Assembly: GCA_964384625.1 (NCBI GenBank)
Contig: CAYLNH010000168.1
Location: 1 to 15,841, forward strand
Direction of reading: 5' to 3'
DNA from: CAYLNH01 sp964384625
GTDB lineage: Bacteria > Verrucomicrobiota > Lentisphaeria > JABSQK01
DNA: 15,841 nt
The notes beneath the pieces are model-generated. The model was not told where the DNA came from. It saw only the letters and a program-made list of their open reading frames with translations, and made no database searches. The position numbers and the translations under genes were made by a program. The stretch's first letter is position 1. Each line of letters begins with the position of its first letter. This document shows positions 1 to 7,250 of the stretch, one piece after another.

Positions 1-274
1 CGCTGGAATATGGTCAAGACCGCGTGACGCAACCGGGGGGGCGTCGGATGCGCGGGTTGGCTTTCGGCGTCGTACGGCGGTTCGGTTCCGCGGCGACCGG
101 TTCACCTGCAGCCCGGCAAATCCGGCAAATCCGGCAGGCGCGACTTGGCGAACGCGTTTCCGGCGCAATGGTCAGACATGCACTTGGCAATATCCAACAC
201 GCAAGGCCCGATGAACAAGTGCCGGAAACACCCCGATGGCCGCGCCATGAAGACTGAGACCTGAGGAGAAAGCC
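1..274. other. Upstream spacer, no convincing gene
   Basis: Reading from base 1 in frame 1 gives eight codons and then TGA at 25-27. This could be the last residues of a plus-strand gene that starts outside the window, but it is too short to identify. The remainder holds only a 77-residue arginine-rich reading frame (24-257) without recognisable domain features, which I do not accept as a gene. A 9-bp unit, CCGGCAAAT, is repeated in tandem 2.7 times at 113-136. The end of the stretch supplies the ribosome binding site of the following sulfatase. Confidence 0.4.
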
Positions 275-1636
275 GTGTCAAAGAAACCGAATATCCTGTT
301 TATCCCGATTGACGACCTGCGGCCGCAATTGGCGTGTTATGACCATCCGCAAGTCGTAACGCCGTGCATCGACCAACTGGCCGAAACCGGGACGACCTTC
401 CGCCGGGCCTATTGTCAGGTGCCGGTCTGCGGCGCCACACGAGCCAGTTTGTTGACCGGCGTGCGCCCGACGCGCGAACGGTTTGTGACCTTCAAGACCA
501 AGGTGGAGGACGATCTGCCCGAGGCCCGCACGCTGCCGCAGCACTTCCGCGAGAACGGCTATACCACCGTATCCGTGGGCAAGGTGTTCCACCACACCTT
601 CGACACGTGGGAACGCAGTTGGAGCTGCCGTCCCTGGCGGCCGGTGCGGGATCCCGACGAGAGCTGGCGCAATTATCTGCTGCCGGAGAACAGAACACGG
701 GACGTCAGCCAGACCGCGCGCGGCCCGGCCTTTGAGTGCGCCGATGTCGAAGACAACGCCTACGACGACGGCAAGATCGCCGACTACGCGATCGAGCAAC
801 TGCACGAACTGGCGAAGCAGGACAAGCCGTTCTTCCTGGCGGCCGGCTTTCTCAAGCCGCACCTGCCGTTCAACGCGCCCAAACGCTATTGGGACAACTA
901 CAATCGCGACAAACTCGATCTGGCCGACAACCCGTACCGTCCGGAGAACGCGCCGGACCAGGCGATGCACAACTGGGGCGAGCTGCGCAACTACGCCGAC
1001 ATCCCTCGCGAAGGCCCGGTCTCGGAGGACATGGCCCGCAGTCTGGTGCACGGCTACAACGCGGCAACCAGCTATACCGACGCGCAGGTCGGCCGACTCG
1101 TGGCCGAACTGGATGCGCTGGGCTTGAGTGACAACACCATTGTGGTGCTCTGGGGCGACCATGGCTGGCAGTTGGGCGAACACGGGCTCTGGTGCAAGCA
1201 CTGCAACTTCAACACCTCCTTGAACGCGCCGCTGATTGTCCGGGCGCCGGACATGGGCAAGGGTCTGCAGTCCCAGGCGCTGGTGGAGTTCATCGATGTC
1301 TATCCCAGCCTTTGCGAACTGGCGGGAATCCCGCCGGCGGACCACTGCGAAGGCAGCAGTTTCGCGCCGTTGCTGGACGATGCGAATCGCGCCTGGAAAC
1401 AAGCTGTGTTCAGCCGCTACTTCGCCGGCGATTCGGTCCGGACCGATCGCTATCTCTACACCGAGTGGACCGACGACGACGGCAACCAGACGGCCCGCAT
1501 GCTCTACGATCACGACGCGGATCCCGGCGAGAACAAGAACATCTCGGAAGCCGACGACAACGCCAACGTCGTCGCAGAGCTCAGCCAGATTCTACACGAC
1601 GGCTGGCAAGGCGACGCCGTCTGGGCCGGGGTGTAG
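275..1636 (+). CDS. Sulfatase, iduronate-2-sulfatase-like
   Basis: A type I sulfatase of 453 residues, expected to hydrolyse a sulfate ester on a sugar. It starts at GTG 275 behind a GAGGAGAAA ribosome binding site (263-271). Visible motifs are the N-terminal metal aspartates D13-D14 in NILFIPIDDLRP, the formylglycine motif C52-G-A-T-R56 followed by ASLLTG, the K103 region (VGKVFHH), and D295-H296 in LWGDHGWQLGEHGLW. The opening, the GFLKPHLPF segment and the GDHGWQLGEH block match the iduronate-2-sulfatase branch that is abundant in planctomycetes and relatives. Length is normal for that branch. No signal peptide is visible, so cytoplasmic action is likely. The motif has alanine where many sulfatases have proline. 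It stands alone on the plus strand, convergent with the glycan operon. Family assignment is strong; the substrate is inferred. Confidence 0.93.
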   Translation: MSKKPNILFIPIDDLRPQLACYDHPQVVTPCIDQLAETGTTFRRAYCQVPVCGATRASLLTGVRPTRERFVTFKTKVEDDLPEARTLPQHFRENGYTTVSVGKVFHHTFDTWERSWSCRPWRPVRDPDESWRNYLLPENRTRDVSQTARGPAFECADVEDNAYDDGKIADYAIEQLHELAKQDKPFFLAAGFLKPHLPFNAPKRYWDNYNRDKLDLADNPYRPENAPDQAMHNWGELRNYADIPREGPVSEDMARSLVHGYNAATSYTDAQVGRLVAELDALGLSDNTIVVLWGDHGWQLGEHGLWCKHCNFNTSLNAPLIVRAPDMGKGLQSQALVEFIDVYPSLCELAGIPPADHCEGSSFAPLLDDANRAWKQAVFSRYFAGDSVRTDRYLYTEWTDDDGNQTARMLYDHDADPGENKNISEADDNANVVAELSQILHDGWQGDAVWAGV

Positions 1637-1822
1637 GGGAGCAAAGACATCCTTCCTGCTGAGCTGCCGAAGTCAGCGAAGCTGCCGCCGTCGCTCTTTG
1701 AGCTATGGCGGACACGTTGGAGTGCGGCGTATCAGCGCCGCTTTCGATTCTGACGCGTTGGTATGAGATAGCAGGTTTAATGAGCTTTGTTGGTGGCACA
1801 GCCTTGCCTCTTACGTGGCGCC

Positions 1823-1844
1823 GGCATCTTGCCTGTGGACTGTT
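1823..1844 (+). repeat. Repeat copy A, inverted relative to copy B
   Basis: This 22-bp segment (GGCATCTTGCC then TGTGGACTGTT) matches the reverse complement of 2019-2041 except for a single missing C. The copies therefore belong to one repeat family in opposite orientations, about 174 bp apart. The internal hairpin of this copy has decayed, because its left flank reads GCGCC instead of CACA. Confidence 0.7.
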
Positions 1845-2018
1845 TTGGCGTGAGCCAAAGTGAAACCTAAGCCGTCTTCGGCGCAATCCGTTTCCCTGCG
1901 CTCAAGGAACGCCTTTGGCGCAAGGATTAAGGGGCGCTTCGCGTAGACGCAGCAAAGGTGCTGGAGAATTCCGCCACGGAGTGTCGGGCTACTTTGTACA
2001 ACGGCGCTTCGCTTAAGG

Positions 2019-2045
2019 AACAGTCCACAGGCAAGGATGCCTGTG
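2019..2045 (-). repeat. Repeat copy B with intact hairpin
   Basis: This is the intact copy of the repeat. Bases 2026-2045 form a perfect hairpin, CACAGGCA-AGGA-TGCCTGTG. Bases 2019-2041 are the reverse complement of copy A with one inserted base. The shared sequence extends past the hairpin into the flanking AACAGTC, so common descent is more likely than chance palindromes. Confidence 0.7.
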
Positions 2046-2125
2046 TCACGCAGGATCGCAACGGAATGCAGTTCGAGCTTGGCGCGCCAAAGCCTTGGGC
2101 GCGAAGGCGGGCGTTCCCGGACAGC

Positions 2126-3433
2126 TTACGCCTCCGGCAGGTAGGCGCCGTTGGCTTTTAGTTTCTTCCGGAGTTTGTCGGTGTCGACGCTGCGCGTGTC
2201 GGCGCCGGCCATGGCGGCGGCGCAGCCCGCGGCTTCGCCCATGGCCAGGCAGACGGGCATCACGCGCGTACTGCCCTGCACAGCGCGCTCGGTCGAAATG
2301 CAGCGGCCGGCGACCAGGACGTTGTTCAGGCCGCGCGGTGTCAGGCAGCGAAAGGGAATGCCGTGGGATTCGCCGGGGCCCATGCGGCAGGACTCCACCC
2401 GCTTGTCCGCAGACTTGCTGTGGACATCCAGATAGTAGCTGTTGCGGCAGATCTCGTCAGGGAACGAACGCCGCTCCATGTAGTCCTCGACGGTGAGAAC
2501 GTAATCGCCCATGATCCGGCGTGTTTCGCGAATGCCCAGCAACGACCCGGTATTGGCCAGGAATGCATTCCCGAACGCGGCAGGATGGTATTCGGCCAGC
2601 GCCCGCTGGAACGCATGGGCAATCTTGCGGCCCTTGATCAAGGCTTCCGAAACGGTTGCCGGATCTGTGTTGTCAACATCAATGATGTGACCGGCGTTGA
2701 ATCCGATGGCGCCCGGGCCGAGCATGTTGTTGCACATGTGCGCGTCGATGATCTCCGGATACTTGTCGCTCCTGGCAATCGCATGGACGGGGCTGTCCGG
2801 GTTGCCGCCGTGCAGACGAATGCCGTGGCGGTAGGCGTAATCGTCGACATTGGTCATGACAAAGCAGTGTGTGGCCGACTGCAGATCACCGTCTTCATCG
2901 CCCTTCTCGTACTCGGCACCAGCCCAGGCCGCCAGGTCGGCATCGCCCGTGCAGTCGATGTAGGTCGTTGCCCGGTAGGCCTTGAGTCCGTCCTTATTGG
3001 CGACGATAATCGCGTCGACCGCGTCACCGGTGTCGTTTTCGACTGCGGACAGCAGCGAGTTGAATAAGACAGTGGCGCCCTGCTCGGTGACCAGGTCGTC
3101 GTAGATCCGCTTCAACAGTTCGGGGTCGATCGGGGTCCAGTTGAAATGGTTCTCGTCAACATGCGGCATACCGGCGATACAGGTCTTCAATACCTTTTCG
3201 GCCATGCCGCCGTAGATGATCTTTTCCTTGTCCGTAAACGGACACCACGCCGGCACGAGTCCGGCGGTGCCCATGCCGCCGAGGCAACCGGTCGCCTCAA
3301 TGAGCAGCGTACGCGCCCCCTCCCGCGCCGCCGCCGCCGCGGCCGTGCAGCCGGCCGGGCCGCCGCCGACAACAATCACATCCCACGCGTCATCACAAGC
3401 CAGTTCACGTTGCTTCAGTGTGTATTTCGCCAT
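2126..3433 (-). CDS. FAD-dependent oxidoreductase (PF12831-like)
   Basis: A 435-residue flavoprotein. The chosen start is ATG 3433, with AAAGGA upstream; a frame extension to 3466 adds 11 residues but lacks that placement. The N-terminus holds a Rossmann dinucleotide-binding motif, VVGGGPAGCTAAAA (about residues 21-34), with E46 ending the second strand to bind the FAD ribose, followed by GCLGGMGTAGLVP. A mid-protein YIDCTGDADLA segment and the C-terminal VAGRCISTERAVQGSTRVM...GEAAG block are typical of this FAD oxidoreductase family, which is frequent in glycan loci of this bacterial group. The substrate is unknown; sugar or sugar-derived hydroxyl oxidation is only a guess. It is the last gene of the leftward operon, 60 bp after the GH20 gene. 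No signal peptide is seen. Confidence 0.9.
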   Translation of the reverse strand: MAKYTLKQRELACDDAWDVIVVGGGPAGCTAAAAAAREGARTLLIEATGCLGGMGTAGLVPAWCPFTDKEKIIYGGMAEKVLKTCIAGMPHVDENHFNWTPIDPELLKRIYDDLVTEQGATVLFNSLLSAVENDTGDAVDAIIVANKDGLKAYRATTYIDCTGDADLAAWAGAEYEKGDEDGDLQSATHCFVMTNVDDYAYRHGIRLHGGNPDSPVHAIARSDKYPEIIDAHMCNNMLGPGAIGFNAGHIIDVDNTDPATVSEALIKGRKIAHAFQRALAEYHPAAFGNAFLANTGSLLGIRETRRIMGDYVLTVEDYMERRSFPDEICRNSYYLDVHSKSADKRVESCRMGPGESHGIPFRCLTPRGLNNVLVAGRCISTERAVQGSTRVMPVCLAMGEAAGCAAAMAGADTRSVDTDKLRKKLKANGAYLPEA

Positions 3434-3493
3434 TTCCGTTCCTTTCGGCAAATCGCCATTGGACATTGGGTATTCATCGGTTGGATGTTCTCG

Positions 3494-4903
3494 CTACTTT
3501 CCAAGCATGGGCAAACTCTTGAGTGTCGGCAAGAGCCACTCCGTGCCGGTGTACGGATATTCAAATGTGTCCCAGGGCTCATCTTTGGTAGACTGCCAGG
3601 ATTTGTCGCACGCTTTCAGCAATGGACCGATGTTACCCACTGCTGCCTTCTTGCCGCCGCTCTTACCAAAGCGGCCGACCACCTGCATGATGCGCGCCGA
3701 CAAGACGTAGTCGTTCAGCCGGTCGCCATTACGCTTGGCCTTTTTGACCAACGGTTTGAGATGTCTGGCAACCTGCCCGGCCGTCACTGTCATCACGCCA
3801 AATCGGCGTCGATCTTCGCGGGTCAGGTCCTGCGGCTGTTGGATCAGGCGACAGTATTCCGGGCGCTCCGGCGCCACCGCGTGAAGTTGCCACATCAGTT
3901 CGCCGCAAGCCCGGGCGTCCGCCTTCTTCAGACCATAGAAGCTGACACAAAAGTCCGTGATGAAGGTCGGGCTTTCTTCCTGTGCGTCGAACAGGTGGCC
4001 ACCGAACGCCATGGGCAGATCCATCACGCCGCTGAGATAGCGCCACGGACACCAGACCGTGTTGACCATGCCGGTACAGCCCTGCCTCTTCAGGGCGAGG
4101 CCGTTGGCGGAGAAGTCACGGAGATTCTGGAACTGCGGGTTGATGGTCGGCAGGATCTTCTCGTAGTGCCGCATCGACGCCGGACAGCCCCAGACCTCGA
4201 AGCCGCGGTCGAGGAAAAACCGCAGAGATTGGTCGCCTAGCGGCGCGTTGTAGTGCCAGTCGAAGATCAGGACGTCCTGCTTGAAACGCTTCGCCATTTT
4301 CGGGCTGTGCAGCATGTGATCGCCCCACATGGCCGGGCGCTTGCCCAGCTGGCGGATTTCTTCGTGCACCCAGGCGGCGTGCGGTGCGAACGCTTTCCAC
4401 TGGTCGGCGCGACTGAGCTTCTTGAATTCCGGGATGGCGCTCATGTCGACTTCGTCGAGACCGGCGTGAATGATGTCCGATGGAAAGACCTCAGCGATAT
4501 CCCGAAGGAGATCCTTGAGGACAAGGCGCACTTCCTTCTTTTTCGGGTGCAGTGAATTGAACCCGGAGTGTTTGCCCTTACGGCCGCCGAGGTGGCGATA
4601 CTTCGGCACGCGTGTGATGAACTGCGTGTGCCCCAGACTTTCCAGTTCGGGGATCACCGTGATGCGTTGTTTCTTCGCGGCCTTGATGAAGTCCTTCATC
4701 TCGTCCACCGTGAACGCGCCCGGCGTCGCCAGTTCAGGATGCGACGGGAACACGAACGGACAGCCCTGGTCATCCGTGAAGTGCAGATGGAGCACGTTGT
4801 AACCCCACTCTTTCAACCATGGCAGGAGGTCGTAGTAGTAACTGCGCTTCTCGAGCAGACGAGCGGGATCGAGCATGACGCCGCGGTGTTTGAATGCCGG
4901 CAT
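3494..4903 (-). CDS. GH20-like beta-N-acetylhexosaminidase
   Basis: A 469-residue protein resembling the catalytic barrel of glycoside hydrolase family 20, which removes terminal beta-linked N-acetylhexosamines. The start is ATG 4903 with AAAGGA upstream; the longer frame to 4942 is less likely. Motifs in order are HRGVMLDPAR (6-15), LHLHFTDDQG (38-47), VIPELESLGH (83-92) and HAGLDE (146-151), where D150-E151 is the expected catalytic pair. The tryptophan-bearing segments AMWGDH (191-196) and NTVWCPWRY follow. GH20 enzymes use the substrate's own 2-acetamido group as nucleophile, so they require an N-acetylated sugar. The usual N-terminal GH20b domain and any signal peptide are absent, so the protein may be cytoplasmic. 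It lies 32 bp after the interrupted sulfatase. The family is well supported; the exact linkage and substrate are not. Confidence 0.85.
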   Translation of the reverse strand: MPAFKHRGVMLDPARLLEKRSYYYDLLPWLKEWGYNVLHLHFTDDQGCPFVFPSHPELATPGAFTVDEMKDFIKAAKKQRITVIPELESLGHTQFITRVPKYRHLGGRKGKHSGFNSLHPKKKEVRLVLKDLLRDIAEVFPSDIIHAGLDEVDMSAIPEFKKLSRADQWKAFAPHAAWVHEEIRQLGKRPAMWGDHMLHSPKMAKRFKQDVLIFDWHYNAPLGDQSLRFFLDRGFEVWGCPASMRHYEKILPTINPQFQNLRDFSANGLALKRQGCTGMVNTVWCPWRYLSGVMDLPMAFGGHLFDAQEESPTFITDFCVSFYGLKKADARACGELMWQLHAVAPERPEYCRLIQQPQDLTREDRRRFGVMTVTAGQVARHLKPLVKKAKRNGDRLNDYVLSARIMQVVGRFGKSGGKKAAVGNIGPLLKACDKSWQSTKDEPWDTFEYPYTGTEWLLPTLKSLPMLGK

Positions 4904-4935
4904 GGATCTATTCCTTTCGCGTTGGTTGCCCCCAC

Positions 4936-6411
4936 TCACCATTGCGTCAGTCGAAGCGGGAGTGGGTCGGTATCGTTGAAAGTTCGTTGATGCAAACGCC
5001 AGAGGAGGTCCTCACGCGTCTCGCGGTGCGCGGGGTCGGCGTACAGATTTTCGCGTTCATCCGGGTCGTTAACGAGATCGAAGAGCTGGCCGAACCCGGG
5101 GCCGGCTACCGGATAGATGTTCAGTTTCCACTGCCGTGTCCGGATCGTCTGCACGGCACCGTAGGGACCTCGCGGCTCGTCATGGGTCATCGGGGCCATG
5201 TCGTACATGTCCGAATAGATGTCGTCGCGACCGATCTCACTGCCATCGCGCATTGCTGTGGACCAGTCTATGCCCTGCACGCCTGCATTGACATCAAGGC
5301 CCACCAGGCCCAGGCAGCTTGGGTGGATGTCCGTCAGCTCGACCAGGCCTGTTTCGCGCCGCGCCTTGACGCCTGGGACATGGATCACCAGCGGCACCCG
5401 GATCAGGTCGTCGTAGTGCATGCTTGGCTTGCGCAGCAGTTGGCGTTCGCCGAGAAACTACCCGTGGTCGCTGGTGAAGACGATGATCGTGTTGTCGCGC
5501 TGTCCTGTTGCTTCGAGGACATCCAACAGACGTCCGACGTTGTCGTCGATCAAACTGATGGATGCCATGTAGTGATGGATGATGCGCCGCATCACGTCGT
5601 CACTGTACTTCTCGCACTCATCAATTGCCGACGCCATCGGTTCAGGAACGTATTCGCGCTCGACCGAAGAACTGATCCGCGGCATGGGAATGTCCGCCAC
5701 AGCATAACGATCGATCTGATCCTGCGGCGCCTCGAACGGGTGGTGTGGATGAATGAACCCAGAATGCGCAAACCAGGGGTCCCTGCCTTGTCTGCGGATA
5801 AAGTCCGTCGTCAACTCGGCGATGTAGGTCGAGTGATGATGCTCGGATGGATACGGCGAGACCCACAGATCGCCGGGCGCATCGAACGGATGCTCAGCTT
5901 CCTTCTCCAGCAACTCCGGCGCGCGTTCCGCCAGCCAATGCTCGTGGTTGCCGCGGTTGGCGTCGTCGCACCCGACATGCTCGTCAAAGCCGTACTGCTC
6001 TTTGGCCGGGTCGTCGACAGCCGGGATCTCCGCGTCCTTGAGGAACGGCGTGGGGTCGAGGATCGGGACATCGGACTTCAGCACCTTGTGGGTATAGAGC
6101 TCCGGTGTGATGTGTGTCTTGCCGAACGCCCCGGTACGATAGCCGTGACGTCGCAGCACTTCGGCGGTGGTCGTCTCCCACGGCGGCAGCACACCCATGC
6201 CCCGGATACGGATGGCGGCGGGATAGCGCCCGGTCATCAATGTGCCGCGAGCAGCCATACAGACCGGACTCGGGGTGAACGCAGAGTCGAAGACGACACT
6301 CTCGGCCGCCAACCGATCCAGGTTCGGCGTCCGGACCGTGGGATGTCCCATGAACCCCAGATACCGGGCTTGAAACTGGTCGCAGACGATATGGAGCAGG
6401 TTGCAGCTCAT
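4936..6411 (-). pseudogene. Sulfatase interrupted by in-frame TAG
   Basis: One sulfatase gene split by an amber codon at 5458-5460. From ATG 6411 (GTG 6432 is a possible alternative; neither has a good ribosome binding site), 317 residues run through metal residues D11-Q12, the formylglycine motif C51-M-A-A-R55 (SPVCMAARGTLMTG) and end at FTSDHG. After the TAG the same frame continues without shift: FLGERQLLRKPS, then MHYDDLIRVPLVIHVPG and 161 residues to TGA at 4936. Read through, it would be about 491 residues, normal for the family, with the stop where relatives usually have Glu (DHGE-LGE), one base from GAG. The short product would lack the RK lysine region and the C-terminal subdomain. 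Neighbouring genes use TAG as a normal stop, which argues against reassignment. A recent nonsense mutation or a sequencing error is most likely. Confidence 0.85.
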
Positions 6412-6423
6412 TGCTGTACAGTA

Positions 6424-6435
6424 CCGGTGCACCGG
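6424..6435. repeat. 12-bp perfect palindrome before the sulfatase
   Basis: CCGGTGCACCGG is a perfect 12-bp palindrome in the 89-bp gap between the N-acetyltransferase stop and the sulfatase ATG, about 12 bp upstream of that ATG. A second GC-rich inverted repeat, GGCGCC-GGC-GGCGCC, sits at 6473-6487. They could form mRNA hairpins that influence translation of the downstream genes, or be chance in GC-rich DNA. Confidence 0.35.
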
Positions 6436-6500
6436 CTCGACTCAATCCCCGACAACAACGGTTGACGCTGGCGGCGCCGGCGGCGCCCGGGGTTCGGCGG

Positions 6501-7250
6501 CTATTCGTCTGTTGCCGGGGGCATGATGAGGCGCGGGTCCTTCTTCAGTTCTGCCACGAGCCAGGCGCATGCCGGTTTCGCGTCGAGCAGGCGCAGGGGG
6601 CAACCGCCGATGTGTTCAAGGTGCAGCAGGCCCAGCTCCAGTAACCGCGGTTCGAGGCGTGGATACTCGTCCCACGTGTTCACGGTATGCCCGCGCATCG
6701 GGAAGGGATGAGCAACGCCGTCGGCATCGATGCTGGTGAGCGATTTCCGCTCGCCCAGCAGTCCCAGCCCGGCCCACTCCTCGCAACCGTGAAACAGCGT
6801 GCAGCGATTCAGGGTTTCGCCGATGATCAGGACCTTGCCGCCCCATGCACAGAGGCGGCTGTAGGGGCTGTTGTCCGAACACGGCCGGTCGTCATCGAAC
6901 GAGACCCGGACAAACGCCGCGGCCCGCGGGCCCAGCGCCGCAATGCTGTGCGTCGGGTGCAGTCCGCGGACCACGCCGGGGCGTTTGCGGAAGACGTTGC
7001 TCAGCGTCCCGACATTGCCGTCGGTGTTGACCACGTCGAACGGGGTATCGGCGTTCACCACGGCAAACGTATGCGTCGGCAACGCCAGCAGACCTTGCGG
7101 GCCGATCGTTTCCTGCAGTGCGTCGAGTACGGTATCCGCGCCGCCGTCCACCGGGCCCAGCCGGCGGAGGGAACTGTGCACCAGCACAATGTCGCCGGCA
7201 GCCAGACCCAGGTGGCGGAACGCGTCGATCAGTTGCTGTTCTGTGTGCAT
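6501..7250 (-). CDS. AAC(3)-family N-acetyltransferase
   Basis: A 249-residue protein of the aminoglycoside 3-N-acetyltransferase/YokD family (PF02522), which moves acetyl from acetyl-CoA to an amino group. Diagnostic segments are DIVLVHSSLRRLGPVDGGADTV (20-41, in part), LLALPTHTF (54-62), HPTHSIAALG (98-107), SPYSRL (128-133), GGKVLIIG (137-144) and TLFHGCEE (151-158). Length is normal. Its ATG overlaps the TGA of the GH51-like gene by one base (TGATG), a sign of translational coupling. Family members are named for drug resistance, but its place among glycosidases and sulfatases makes an amino sugar a more plausible acceptor; that is inference. It ends in TAG, showing that TAG works as a stop here. 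No signal peptide is visible. Confidence 0.9.
   Translation of the reverse strand: MHTEQQLIDAFRHLGLAAGDIVLVHSSLRRLGPVDGGADTVLDALQETIGPQGLLALPTHTFAVVNADTPFDVVNTDGNVGTLSNVFRKRPGVVRGLHPTHSIAALGPRAAAFVRVSFDDDRPCSDNSPYSRLCAWGGKVLIIGETLNRCTLFHGCEEWAGLGLLGERKSLTSIDADGVAHPFPMRGHTVNTWDEYPRLEPRLLELGLLHLEHIGGCPLRLLDAKPACAWLVAELKKDPRLIMPPATDE

Larger units (their letters stand above)
1637..2125. repeat. Gene-free hairpin cluster (REP-like repeats)
   Basis: These 489 bp separate two convergent genes and hold no convincing coding sequence. They are dense in inverted repeats: 1685-1711 (12-bp arms, 3-nt TTT loop, one mismatch and one wobble pair), 1724-1741 (GCGGCG/CGCCGC, 6-nt loop), 1871-1882 (GCCG-TCTT-CGGC), 1897-1922 (imperfect, 4-nt loop), 2026-2045 (perfect 8-bp arms) and the palindrome TTGGCGCGCCAA at 2079-2090. 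None is followed by a clear T-run, so they do not look like standard intrinsic terminators. The simplest reading is a cluster of repetitive extragenic palindromes, which are common between convergent genes. A structured RNA is an alternative. Confidence 0.6.

Noticed and set aside
113..136. 9-bp tandem repeat as a CRISPR or regulatory iteron
   Set aside because: Fewer than three units, no spacers and no associated genes.
24..257. 77-residue reading frame before the first sulfatase
   Set aside because: Arginine-rich, low complexity, no ribosome binding site and no family resemblance; it looks like chance in GC-rich DNA.
278..1513. Long minus-strand frame opposite the first sulfatase
   Set aside because: It is the antisense shadow of a firmly identified sulfatase; long antisense frames are expected in DNA with GC-rich third positions.
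1958..2161. 67-residue frame in the hairpin region
   Set aside because: It runs through the repeat hairpins and overlaps the end of the FAD oxidoreductase on the other strand, with no domain features.
4936..6411. TAG read as pyrrolysine or a genome-wide recoded codon
   Set aside because: Three intact neighbouring genes end in TAG, and the residue expected at the site is an ordinary Glu, so a nonsense change is simpler.
4894..6465. 523-residue plus-strand frame opposite the interrupted sulfatase
   Set aside because: Composition and lack of motifs mark it as antisense. The minus strand reads as sulfatase on both sides of the TAG.
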